Assembly: GCA_025929805.1 (NCBI GenBank)
Contig: JAICPP010000175.1
Location: 1-6,833 of the forward strand
Reading direction: 5' to 3'
DNA length: 6,833 nt
Source of the DNA: Gemmatimonadales bacterium
GTDB lineage: Bacteria > Gemmatimonadota > Gemmatimonadetes > Gemmatimonadales > GWC2-71-9
Shown here piece by piece: positions 1 to 5,651 of the stretch. The notes under the pieces were generated by a model that worked only from the letters and a program-made list of their open reading frames with translations, searched no databases and was not told where the DNA came from. How positions within the stretch are numbered: the stretch's first letter is position 1; each line of letters begins with the position of its first letter. Both the position numbers and the translations under genes were made by a program.

Positions 1-143
1 AGCGGCTTGCCCGGCCCGAGCACGTGTTCCTGACCAACGAACTCGTCGAGGGTTGCCGGCCGCATGCGAGCGGCCAGGGGCCGGGTCTCGCGGCCCCCGG
101 TGAACAGGGAGCCCTGACGCGCAGAGGGTCGCTTGCGTGCCAT
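1..143 (-). CDS. rarA: RarA (MgsA/WRNIP1-type) AAA+ ATPase, N-terminal fragment
   Basis: Only the first 47 codons lie in the window; the gene runs off the left edge. The protein begins MARKRPSARQGSLF and then reads PLAARMRPATLDEFVGQEHV (residues 22-41), followed by LGPGKPL. This closely matches the start of RarA proteins, where PLAxRMRPxxLxxxxGQxHL precedes the Walker A loop. The Walker A and B motifs themselves are outside the window. RarA is a clamp-loader-like AAA+ ATPase that acts at stalled replication forks. The ATG at 141-143 is the only usable start, because the frame upstream is open only to a stop at 225-227 and holds no other ATG, GTG or TTG. No Shine-Dalgarno motif is visible. The gene lies 158 bp downstream of the ZIP gene on the same strand, so it could be read through or have its own promoter. 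Recognition is strong although the fragment is short. Confidence 0.9.
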   Translation of the reverse strand, partial: MARKRPSARQGSLFTGGRETRPLAARMRPATLDEFVGQEHVLGPGKP

Positions 144-301
144 TGGTTCAGTGAGACGCTGGGGTCGGCGGTGGGAGAGCCTGGGAGCTGACGACGCGTG
201 CGTCGACCGACCGGATGCCCACGATCATGCGGTCCCCCAGACCGGCGCACGCGTCTTACCTAGGATGGCTGCTCGACCCATGCCTGTCCACCCCATGTGC
301 T
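144..301 (-). other. Intergenic region between the ZIP gene and rarA
   Basis: This 158-bp gap is the largest in the window and the only one likely to hold a promoter for rarA. It contains two small inverted repeats: 192-205 (arms CGACG and CGTCG around a 4-nt loop) and 230-244 (arms CGGTC and GACCG around a 5-nt loop). Neither is followed by a T-run on the minus strand, so neither looks like an intrinsic terminator. A convincing -35/-10 pair with normal spacing was not found. A 26-codon open frame (305 down to 225) starts inside the ZIP stop codon, but there is no support for its being a gene. Confidence 0.4.
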
Positions 302-1021
302 TCATGACTGGATCAGCCCTGCCAGGAGGCGCTCGGTCACAAAATACCCGAGACCACCCCCAAAGAACGCCAGCGGGGTGAGCCACCCCCGCTTACCCTG
401 GAACTCGGGAACCAGGTTCGAGGCTGCGACATAGAGGGTGACCCCAGCGGAGAGGGCCAGCCCATGCCGGGCCAAGGGGGCGAGCTGCTCGGTGAGCAGA
501 ACACCGAGGATTGTCGCGACCCCCAAGACCGCAGCACCTCCGACCGCCCGGCCCCGGCTCTGGCCCCCGGCGACGATCACGCTGGCGATAGTGACTCCCT
601 CGGGCAGCTTGTGGAGGAGTACCGCCAGAAAGAGGAGCAAACCCAATCGGTCGGATACCAGAAAGCCACTGGCGATGGCGACACCATCGAAGAAGGTGTG
701 CAGGGTGAGCCCGAGGAGGGCGGAAAAGCCGGCCGAGGCGCTCAGCCGGTGCGTCTCTTCGCCGAAGTGAAAGTGGCTGGTGAATACATGCTGGGCCAGA
801 TGGACCGCGAAATACCCCAGCAGCACAAAAAGCAACGCGGCAGGACTCGAGCCCGCCACCTCAGGCACGACGTCGAGGATGGTAACAGCCAGCATGAAAC
901 CGGCACCGAACGCCAGGCACCCGTCGATGAGCTTGAGACCCTGCCTCAAGTGACGCACCACCGCCAGCGCTCCAGCCACATTCCCCAGAGCGGCAGCGAC
1001 GGCAAATCCCAGTGGGCTCAC
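302..1021 (-). CDS. ZIP-family divalent metal transporter
   Basis: A 239-aa, very hydrophobic protein with about eight predicted membrane segments, the usual size and topology for a bacterial ZIP (ZupT/GufA-like) transporter. These inner-membrane proteins carry Zn2+ and often Fe2+ or Mn2+ into the cytoplasm. The two signature metal-site helices are clear: HTFFDG at residues 108-113 (H108, D112) and HKLPEG at 137-142 (H137, E141). The second is the near-invariant HxxPEG motif. An earlier helix carries D50 and P53-E54, and N202-LVPE lies in a late helix. The loop between the early helices is rich in histidine (H74, H78, H83, H85, H91), as in the metal-binding loops of this family. In the first motif the common Asn after His is Thr, so metal preference cannot be predicted. 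The start is GTG at 1021, overlapping the cca stop by 4 nt (GTGA), which implies translational coupling. Family assignment is firm; the substrate is not. Confidence 0.93.
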   Translation of the reverse strand: MSPLGFAVAAALGNVAGALAVVRHLRQGLKLIDGCLAFGAGFMLAVTILDVVPEVAGSSPAALLFVLLGYFAVHLAQHVFTSHFHFGEETHRLSASAGFSALLGLTLHTFFDGVAIASGFLVSDRLGLLLFLAVLLHKLPEGVTIASVIVAGGQSRGRAVGGAAVLGVATILGVLLTEQLAPLARHGLALSAGVTLYVAASNLVPEFQGKRGWLTPLAFFGGGLGYFVTERLLAGLIQS

Positions 1022-2205
1022 CGGAGGTCCCGAGCCAATTCCAACAGACGGTCACGCGTATTGAGCGACGGCTCATCCAGCACTCGCTCCAGCAGCACGG
1101 CCAGGGTTCGGCCGATCTCGGGCCCGGCCGCGCCGAGAGCCTGGAGGTCCGTTCCGGTGATCGCAAGGTCCGACCGCATCAACGGGTCTTTCCGACGGCG
1201 GATCTCTCGCACCGTTTCAGCCCAGAACGGGTCCCTTCCCTGGCGGAGCTTCCAAAGAGCCATTAAGTCGTCTGCCGACCGCCCGACAGCAGAAAGCCAG
1301 CGACGCACGGAGCGCTCGTCGCGGGACGCCGGCTCCGGGGGTCCGTCTTCCATCCCCTGAGCCCGCTCCAGCTCGGCGTTCGATGCTTTGAGTCGGCGGA
1401 GCACCGCGGTGGGTCTCGAGGTGAGCAGCGCCGTCAATAGAACTGGCTCACGCACGGAAGCCGGGGGCTCGGCGATCTGCCCCTCGGCAAAGGGGTCGTG
1501 CTCCAGCTCGGGAACCCAGATGCGCGCCGCGCCCGCCTCGATCCAGAGGGTAGCAAACCGCGACACATTTCGGGCCGTGCGAAGGCCCTTGAACCACTCG
1601 TCGCGCACCCGTTCGGCTGACAGCTGTGACAGACCCGGGCCCGCGGCTCGGGCCGCCGTCCAGGTGGGGGGATCGATCTCGAAATCGAACCGCGCCGCAA
1701 AGCGGAGGGCACGGAGGATCCGGAGGTAGTCCTCTTCGAACCGCCGGGCTGGTTCGCCGACGGCGCGGACCAGACGCCGCTCGAGGTCAGGATGTCCGCC
1801 AAAGGGATCCCTCCATTCCTGCCGGATCGGATGATAGGCAATGGCGTTGATGGTGAAATCGCGTCGGGCGAGATCTTCCTCCAGCGATACCCCGTACTCA
1901 ACCACGGGATGGCGCCCATCGGTCGTCACGTCCCGCCGAAACGTGGTCACCTCATGCATTGTCCGTTGGCGATCGAGCACCCCGACAGTTCCGTATTTCA
2001 CGCCGACAGCCACGGTGCGGGGGAATAACCGTTGCACTTCCTCGGGCGTGGCCGAAGTCGCAATATCAAAGTCGGCGTGAGGATGACCCAGGAGCGTGTC
2101 GCGCAGCGTACCGCCCACGCACCAGGCTTCGTGTCCTGCCGCCTCCAATGTGCGAGCGATCTGAAGGATGGACTCCGGAATGTCGAGAGCAGTCGGGAAA
2201 CCCAC
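1018..2205 (-). CDS. cca: CCA-adding tRNA nucleotidyltransferase (class II)
   Basis: This 395-aa protein adds or repairs the 3'-terminal CCA of tRNA in the cytoplasm, using CTP and ATP without a nucleic-acid template. The class II motifs appear in order. Motif A is CVGGTLRD (29-36) followed by D45-F-D47, the catalytic aspartate pair. The flexible loop (about 92-112, with DGRHP) follows, then motif B RRDFTINA (114-121), DPFGG (133-137), and the templating motif E158-D159-xx-R162 inside EEDYLRILRALRFAA. The neck contains LSAERVRDEW, and the C-terminal part carries the family's DLAITGTDLQALG and ends LNTRDRLLELA. The flexible loop suggests a full CCA- or A-adding enzyme rather than a CC-only enzyme. 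There is no HD phosphohydrolase domain like that of the E. coli enzyme. The start is GTG at 2205, one base after the asparaginase stop, and the 3' end overlaps the ZIP gene start by 4 nt. Confidence 0.95.
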   Translation of the reverse strand: MGFPTALDIPESILQIARTLEAAGHEAWCVGGTLRDTLLGHPHADFDIATSATPEEVQRLFPRTVAVGVKYGTVGVLDRQRTMHEVTTFRRDVTTDGRHPVVEYGVSLEEDLARRDFTINAIAYHPIRQEWRDPFGGHPDLERRLVRAVGEPARRFEEDYLRILRALRFAARFDFEIDPPTWTAARAAGPGLSQLSAERVRDEWFKGLRTARNVSRFATLWIEAGAARIWVPELEHDPFAEGQIAEPPASVREPVLLTALLTSRPTAVLRRLKASNAELERAQGMEDGPPEPASRDERSVRRWLSAVGRSADDLMALWKLRQGRDPFWAETVREIRRRKDPLMRSDLAITGTDLQALGAAGPEIGRTLAVLLERVLDEPSLNTRDRLLELARDLR

Positions 2206-2206
2206 G

Positions 2207-3190
2207 CTAGCGTCCGTACTGCCGGCCAGACGATAGGGAAATCACCAGCTCCATCCTGGCTTGAGATGGTGTACGCGGCCCCGCCGGAATGGCACCCATC
2301 GCGACGAGTTGGCTCCCTCCACCTTCGAATGCGTACAGCGGAGTGACTTCCCCCCAGAGGCAGCGGGTCGCCAGGACCACAGGCTTTCCGTCTTCCAGCC
2401 ATCGGCGGATGGCGGGCACGGCCCCGGGTGGCACATTTCCGCTGCCAAATGCGATCACGACCAGGCCATCGTGAGTGGAGCGGGCGAGATCCAACAGGGA
2501 GCCGTCATCTCCAACCACCATCGAGACCAGTGCGACTCGGGCGGGAAGTCCGGAAGGCTCCGAGCCGAGCTGACCTGGAGCGTGGCTCTCCGAATCAGTC
2601 GGGTCTCGACGGACCGGCCGGCCACCGTGGTAGACGACCGATCCCTCCTTCACCCATCCGATCGCGCCGGCATGAGGAGCGGCAAAGGCATCTACATCGG
2701 TCGCGTGCACCTTCACGGCATGCCGCCCCGCGAACAGCTTGCCGTTGAAAACCACAATCACACCCTGGCCGGAGCTCTGACGGTCTGCGGCGACTGCGGC
2801 AGCATCCACGAGATTGCGGGGGCCATCCCAACCCTCGTCGCTGGACGTGCGCATCGCGCCGGTGATCACTACCGGCACGGTTCGCGGCAGGGTGCGATCC
2901 AGCAGATAGGCACTCTCTTCGATGATATCGGTACCCTGGGTGACCACGATCCCCTGCACCTCCCCGGATTCACCGATGATCCGAAGCCGCTCCCGCAGCT
3001 GCCACAGACGTTCCGGGCCAAGATGACACGCGGGTATCATGGCCCAGTTCTCCACCCGATATTCGCCTATCCGCTTCAGGCCGCCGGCGAGCTCGAGGAG
3101 AGCCTCCCCGTCGTGGGCCGGAATATTCCCGCCCGCCGACGGGTCTCGTTGCATGGAGATAGTTCCCCCGGTGAACAGCAGGTGGATCAT
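2207..3190 (-). CDS. L-asparaginase-fold amidohydrolase
   Basis: A 327-aa protein of the type I/II asparaginase family, which hydrolyses the side-chain amide of asparagine (sometimes glutamine) to the acid and ammonia. Compared with E. coli AnsB, all catalytic residues are present: T10 in FTGGTIS (AnsB T12), T87-D88 in TQGTDIIEE (T89-D90), and K160 in GRHAVK (K162). ITGAMR (109-114), DGPRNL and GSGNVPP are also typical. There is no signal peptide, so it is probably cytoplasmic. The segment aligning with the AnsB S58-Q59 substrate site reads IPACHLGPE (52-60), without the serine, and AnsB H87 is Gln85, so substrate preference may differ. I chose the ATG at 3190, since family members begin 5-12 residues before TGGT. 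An in-frame ATG at 3244 would add 18 residues encoded by the repeat hairpin. No Shine-Dalgarno motif is seen. The stop is 1 nt from the cca start. Confidence 0.9.
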   Translation of the reverse strand: MIHLLFTGGTISMQRDPSAGGNIPAHDGEALLELAGGLKRIGEYRVENWAMIPACHLGPERLWQLRERLRIIGESGEVQGIVVTQGTDIIEESAYLLDRTLPRTVPVVITGAMRTSSDEGWDGPRNLVDAAAVAADRQSSGQGVIVVFNGKLFAGRHAVKVHATDVDAFAAPHAGAIGWVKEGSVVYHGGRPVRRDPTDSESHAPGQLGSEPSGLPARVALVSMVVGDDGSLLDLARSTHDGLVVIAFGSGNVPPGAVPAIRRWLEDGKPVVLATRCLWGEVTPLYAFEGGGSQLVAMGAIPAGPRTPSQARMELVISLSSGRQYGR

Positions 3191-3206
3191 ACTGAGCCAA
3201 AAGCGT

Positions 3207-3276
3207 GAACAGTAAACGGTGAACGGTGAACGGGCCTCACCCATCCGCCCCGTTTACCGTTCACCGTTCACCGTTC
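3207..3276. repeat. Heptamer-built inverted repeat (long intergenic hairpin)
   Basis: The left arm on the plus strand consists of four 7-bp units at 3205-3232: GTGAACA, GTAAACG, GTGAACG, GTGAACG. The right arm carries the complementary units CGTTTAC, CGTTCAC, CGTTCAC and a partial CGTTC at 3251-3276. Positions 3207-3234 pair with 3249-3276 around a 14-nt loop. Of 28 positions, 25 are Watson-Crick pairs. In the minus-strand transcript, two of the other three become G-U pairs and one is an A-C mismatch. The hairpin starts directly after the dehydrogenase stop codon and ends 16 nt before the asparaginase start. On the minus strand it is followed by ACGCTTTTGG, too weak a T-run for a confident terminator call. 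It may attenuate transcription, stabilise the upstream mRNA, or be one copy of a dispersed intergenic repeat. Confidence 0.9.
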
Positions 3277-4029
3277 TTATCCACAGAGAACGCTCCCTCC
3301 ATTCACGTTGAGGACCTCGCCCGTGATGTGGCGCGCCAGGGCGCTGCAGAGAAACAGTATAGGGCCGGCGATGTCCTGGGCTGTGGCAATCCGCTGAAGG
3401 GGAATACTCCGGGCGATCCGCTCGCGGTTGTCACCGGTGAAGGCGGGGGAGCACATGTCAGTATCGACCCACCCGGGTGCGACGCAGTTGACGGCCACCT
3501 CGGGAGCACATTCCATGGCTAGAGATTTGGTCAGCGAGATCAGTGCGCCTTTGGTTGCTGCATAATCGGCGTGGAATGCCTCGCCGCGCTGACCCGCCGT
3601 GCTCGAAACGATGACCACCCGTCCGCCAGGACGCATCAGCTCCAGAGCGGCGCGAGTAGAGAGAAATACCGCGTCGAGATTAGCCGCCATTGTGTGGCGC
3701 CATCGCCGGTCGGTCATCCCACTTAGCGGCACCTCCTCCGAAGGCCATACGCCGGCGTTGGCGATGAAGATGTCCAGTCCACCGAACTCACGCTTGCATC
3801 CCGCCTGCAGGCGGTCGACCACCTCCGGATCCGCCAAATCTCCGCCACTAACGTAGGTACGGCGTCCCAGAGCCCTGATCTCGCGAGCAGCCGCCTCGGC
3901 GTCATCCGCTCGGATATGGAACGTCAGGGCGACGTCCGCTCCTGCCCGGGCCAGCAGGACCGCTACTGCCCGTCCGATGCCTCGACTTCCTCCGGTCACG
4001 AGTGCCACTTGTCCGGTGAGCTCGATCAT
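3277..4029 (-). CDS. FabG-like short-chain dehydrogenase/reductase (SDR)
   Basis: A 250-aa classical SDR, a cytosolic NAD(P)-dependent oxidoreductase with a single Rossmann domain. The dinucleotide-binding motif TGGSRGIG is at residues 12-19, the acidic adenine-pocket residue region GGDLAD at 62-67, and NAG at 91-93. The catalytic tetrad is N117, S143, Y156 and K160 (YxxxK). Cofactor and C-terminal signatures follow as VAPGWVDTDM and NVNGGSVLCG. It resembles 3-oxoacyl-ACP reductases (FabG), but that fold is shared by many sugar, steroid and polyketide reductases, and no acyl-carrier or fatty-acid gene lies nearby. Its position directly after the phosphatase and GmhA-like isomerase makes a role in sugar or surface-glycan metabolism plausible, though this is inference. 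The start is ATG at 4029, overlapping the isomerase stop by 4 nt (ATGA). No Shine-Dalgarno motif is visible, which fits translational coupling. Confidence 0.9.
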   Translation of the reverse strand: MIELTGQVALVTGGSRGIGRAVAVLLARAGADVALTFHIRADDAEAAAREIRALGRRTYVSGGDLADPEVVDRLQAGCKREFGGLDIFIANAGVWPSEEVPLSGMTDRRWRHTMAANLDAVFLSTRAALELMRPGGRVVIVSSTAGQRGEAFHADYAATKGALISLTKSLAMECAPEVAVNCVAPGWVDTDMCSPAFTGDNRERIARSIPLQRIATAQDIAGPILFLCSALARHITGEVLNVNGGSVLCG

Positions 4030-4598
4030 GAGCCGAACAGCTCGCGCTCTACCGACTCCACGATCAGATGCTCGAACGCCATGTGCATCAGCTGCACCAG
4101 GCTAGTCTCGTTGGAGGGAACGACGATTGAGACGTCGACCATTCCGGCGAGGGCACCACCACCTTTCCCCAGAAAAGCCACCACCGGGACTCCACGCCGG
4201 CCAGCCGCACCGGCCGCTGCGAGAAGGTTTTTGCTCTCACCACTGGTGCTGTGAAGAATCAGGAGATCACCCGGACCGCATAACGCCTCGACCTGACGGG
4301 CGAACACCTGGTCAAAAGCGAGGTCGTTCCCCGCGGCGGTCAGGATCGATGTGTCGGTGGTGAGAGCTACTGCCGCGAGTGGCCGCCGGGTGGCTGAATA
4401 GCGTACCACATACTCTGCGGCCAGGTGCTGCGCGTCGGCCGCGCTTCCCCCATTGCCGCAGAAGTACAGCGTGCCGCCACCGCGAAGCACTTCAGTGTAC
4501 CGGGTTGCCAGCTGGGCCAGCGGACCGCTAAGGGACTTGGATGCAAGGGCAACGGAGGCCAGCGCGTCGAGCCCTGCTTCTATTCGACTCTGGCTCAC
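4026..4598 (-). CDS. gmhA: SIS-domain phosphoheptose (sedoheptulose-7-phosphate) isomerase, GmhA type
   Basis: A 190-aa single-SIS-domain protein, the normal length for GmhA. GmhA converts sedoheptulose 7-phosphate to D-glycero-D-manno-heptose 7-phosphate, the first step towards ADP- or GDP-heptose for lipopolysaccharide, S-layer or capsule. Family signatures are strong: FCGNGGSAADAQHLAAEY (46-63), ALTTDTSILTA (78-88), AFDQVFARQVEAL (94-106) and the phosphate-binding STSGES (117-122). The zinc and catalytic residues known from GmhA structures appear to be present as H58, E62, Q169 and H177, with the expected Q-x7-H spacing. No gmhB or hldE gene is in the window, so the rest of the pathway must lie elsewhere. 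A related SIS protein such as DiaA is less likely because the zinc ligands are kept. The start is GTG at 4598, overlapping the phosphatase stop (GTGA), with a good Shine-Dalgarno motif just upstream. Confidence 0.87.
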   Translation of the reverse strand: MSQSRIEAGLDALASVALASKSLSGPLAQLATRYTEVLRGGGTLYFCGNGGSAADAQHLAAEYVVRYSATRRPLAAVALTTDTSILTAAGNDLAFDQVFARQVEALCGPGDLLILHSTSGESKNLLAAAGAAGRRGVPVVAFLGKGGGALAGMVDVSIVVPSNETSLVQLMHMAFEHLIVESVERELFGS

Positions 4599-5356
4599 CG
4601 ACCTCCCTCGAGAAACTCTTTGATCCGGCGCATCCAGCTCCGGCGGATGGCGAGGGGTGGCACCGGAGCCACTGGTTGATCGCTGAGGATGGCAGCTGGG
4701 TTTCGCACCACCAGGAGCTCGACCTGCTCCACTCCGTCCTGCGCCTTCAGAAAGTGGGCGCCCGTGGCGACGGTTCGGTCGTCTCCATGGTTGTCGCCCG
4801 CCAGAATGTCGGCCAATCCCTCCGCCACCAGTTGGCGGGCCCGCTGGCCGCGGGCTTGAGCACTTAGAAGTGTGGTGGCGTCCACCTGCATCTTGGCCCC
4901 GATGGATTTCCAGTGACGCACCGCGTTCACCGAGCAGCAGCTGTACCGCTCGGGGTGGGCCAGGAGCGGAATCACGCCCATGGCCGACACCTGGGAGAGC
5001 GCGTTGTTGACGATATCAAAGGCCACTAGGCGAGGAAACTCGACCAACATGTACCGGCTCCCGCCCAACGTGAAGCTCCGGATGGCAGCGGCCTGTCGGT
5101 TGATTGGGCGATCGAGCATGACCTCGGCCCCGCGATGGAGGCGAGGTACTGCCGGTGCCTGTTCCCGCAGAGCCGTAAACGCCCGCTCGTGGGCGACGGG
5201 TAGTCCCGCCTCCGCACGACCCGCCGGAAAGTGCGGCGTCAGGCAAACGTCCGTAATGCCCTGCTGAGCCATGGCACCGAGAACTTTCACGGATTGATCG
5301 ACTGACCGGGAGCCGTCATCCACGCCGGGGAGCAAGTGGCTGTGGAGGTCGATCAC
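4595..5356 (-). CDS. PHP-domain tyrosine-protein phosphatase, CpsB/CapC (YwqE) type
   Basis: A 253-aa PHP-fold protein. CpsB/CapC/YwqE enzymes are Mn2+-dependent phosphotyrosine phosphatases that reverse the action of bacterial tyrosine kinases controlling exopolysaccharide and capsule export. The N-terminus IDLHSHLLPGVDDGS (2-16) is the diagnostic family signature, with metal ligands H5 and H7. It is followed by TPHF (40-43), GAEV (76-79, E78), LVEF (104-107), LLAHPERY (131-138, H134) and D188-N-H190. The usual last motif is SDAH; here it reads GDNH, with both metal-binding residues kept. The C-terminal tail (about 232-253) is basic (IRRSWMRRIKEF). No tyrosine kinase, Wzz-like or polymerase gene is in the window, so its target is unknown. 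The start is GTG at 5356, in a 4-nt GTGA overlap with the upstream gene. This start keeps the full N-terminal motif at the very beginning, as in known family members. Confidence 0.87.
   Translation of the reverse strand: MIDLHSHLLPGVDDGSRSVDQSVKVLGAMAQQGITDVCLTPHFPAGRAEAGLPVAHERAFTALREQAPAVPRLHRGAEVMLDRPINRQAAAIRSFTLGGSRYMLVEFPRLVAFDIVNNALSQVSAMGVIPLLAHPERYSCCSVNAVRHWKSIGAKMQVDATTLLSAQARGQRARQLVAEGLADILAGDNHGDDRTVATGAHFLKAQDGVEQVELLVVRNPAAILSDQPVAPVPPLAIRRSWMRRIKEFLEGGR
4601..4609 (-). promoter_or_regulatory. Shine-Dalgarno site of the GmhA-like gene
   Basis: On the minus strand the sequence GAGGGAGGT lies just before the GTG start at 4598, with the GGAGG core ending 3 nt from the start codon. 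The spacing is short, but the match to the anti-Shine-Dalgarno sequence is the best of any gene start in the window. It lies inside the last codons of the upstream phosphatase gene and supports the GTG start at 4598. Confidence 0.6.
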
Positions 5357-5649
5357 CCGCGCGACACCGAGGAACGCAGCACCGAAATGGCGAAGTCCTC
5401 GAGATGCTCGGGAGCGGTCTCGGCCTGCGCCAGCAGCGCCAGAGTGATCAGCGCGTCCGCGGCCAGGAGATCGAGTGCAGTCGAGCGATCGCCCGGGTGG
5501 GAGAGGACTACCACCAGGGCAGACTGTGCGGCGTTGGCTAACCGGGTCGGAAGAGTGGACCCAGCTGCGCTCCGTTCATACTGTCGCACCCGAGCGTGCA
5601 GGACCGCCGGAGCCTGACGGGTATGCTGGTCCAGCCAGTCGTCACCCAC
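5353..5649 (-). CDS. Uncharacterised small helical protein (98 aa)
   Basis: I do not recognise this protein. It begins MGDDWLDQHTRQAPAV and appears soluble and mostly helical: a basic N-terminal third (several Arg, H9, H18), a short hydrophobic run at 43-49 (SALVVVL), then a hydrophobic amphipathic segment at 57-75 (TALDLLAADALITLALLAQ) and an acidic stretch AETAPEHLED (76-85). There is no signal peptide, no cysteine and no obvious catalytic motif. Its reality is supported by position. It starts (GTG at 5649) 2 nt after the alaS stop and its stop overlaps the phosphatase start by 4 nt, the same coupling pattern as its neighbours, and it fills the gap exactly. The alternative, that it is a non-coding spacer, is unlikely given the precise junctions. 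A function linked to either alaS or the phosphatase cannot be read from the sequence. Confidence 0.7.
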   Translation of the reverse strand: MGDDWLDQHTRQAPAVLHARVRQYERSAAGSTLPTRLANAAQSALVVVLSHPGDRSTALDLLAADALITLALLAQAETAPEHLEDFAISVLRSSVSRG

Positions 5650-5651
5650 GA

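Noticed and set aside
260..292. Promoter for rarA with a TGGACA-like -35 element
   Set aside because: On the minus strand the only -10-like candidates lie at poor spacing or match three of six positions; not enough to call a promoter.
464..1360. Long plus-strand open frame of 298 codons
   Set aside because: It lies antisense to the ZIP gene and the end of cca, both of which have clear family motifs. Its translation is Arg/Ser/Gln-rich with no recognisable domain, typical of antisense frames in GC-rich coding DNA.
2610..3190. Loss of the catalytic lysine in the asparaginase
   Set aside because: A first look aligned AADR with AADK of E. coli AnsB, but the catalytic K162 lies in the GRDVTK segment, and this protein has GRHAVK with the lysine (K160) in place.
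2261..3208. Long plus-strand open frame of 315 codons
   Set aside because: Antisense to the asparaginase gene, with no domain features; it is explained by codon bias on the opposite strand.
3207..3276. Calling the heptamer hairpin a Rho-independent terminator
   Set aside because: The stem is long and strong, but the sequence after it on the minus strand is ACGCTTTTGG, with only four T residues displaced from the stem base, so it is reported as a repeat rather than a terminator.
3205..3276. CRISPR array or insertion-sequence end
   Set aside because: The units are 7 bp with no spacers, there is no transposase and no target-site duplication is evident.
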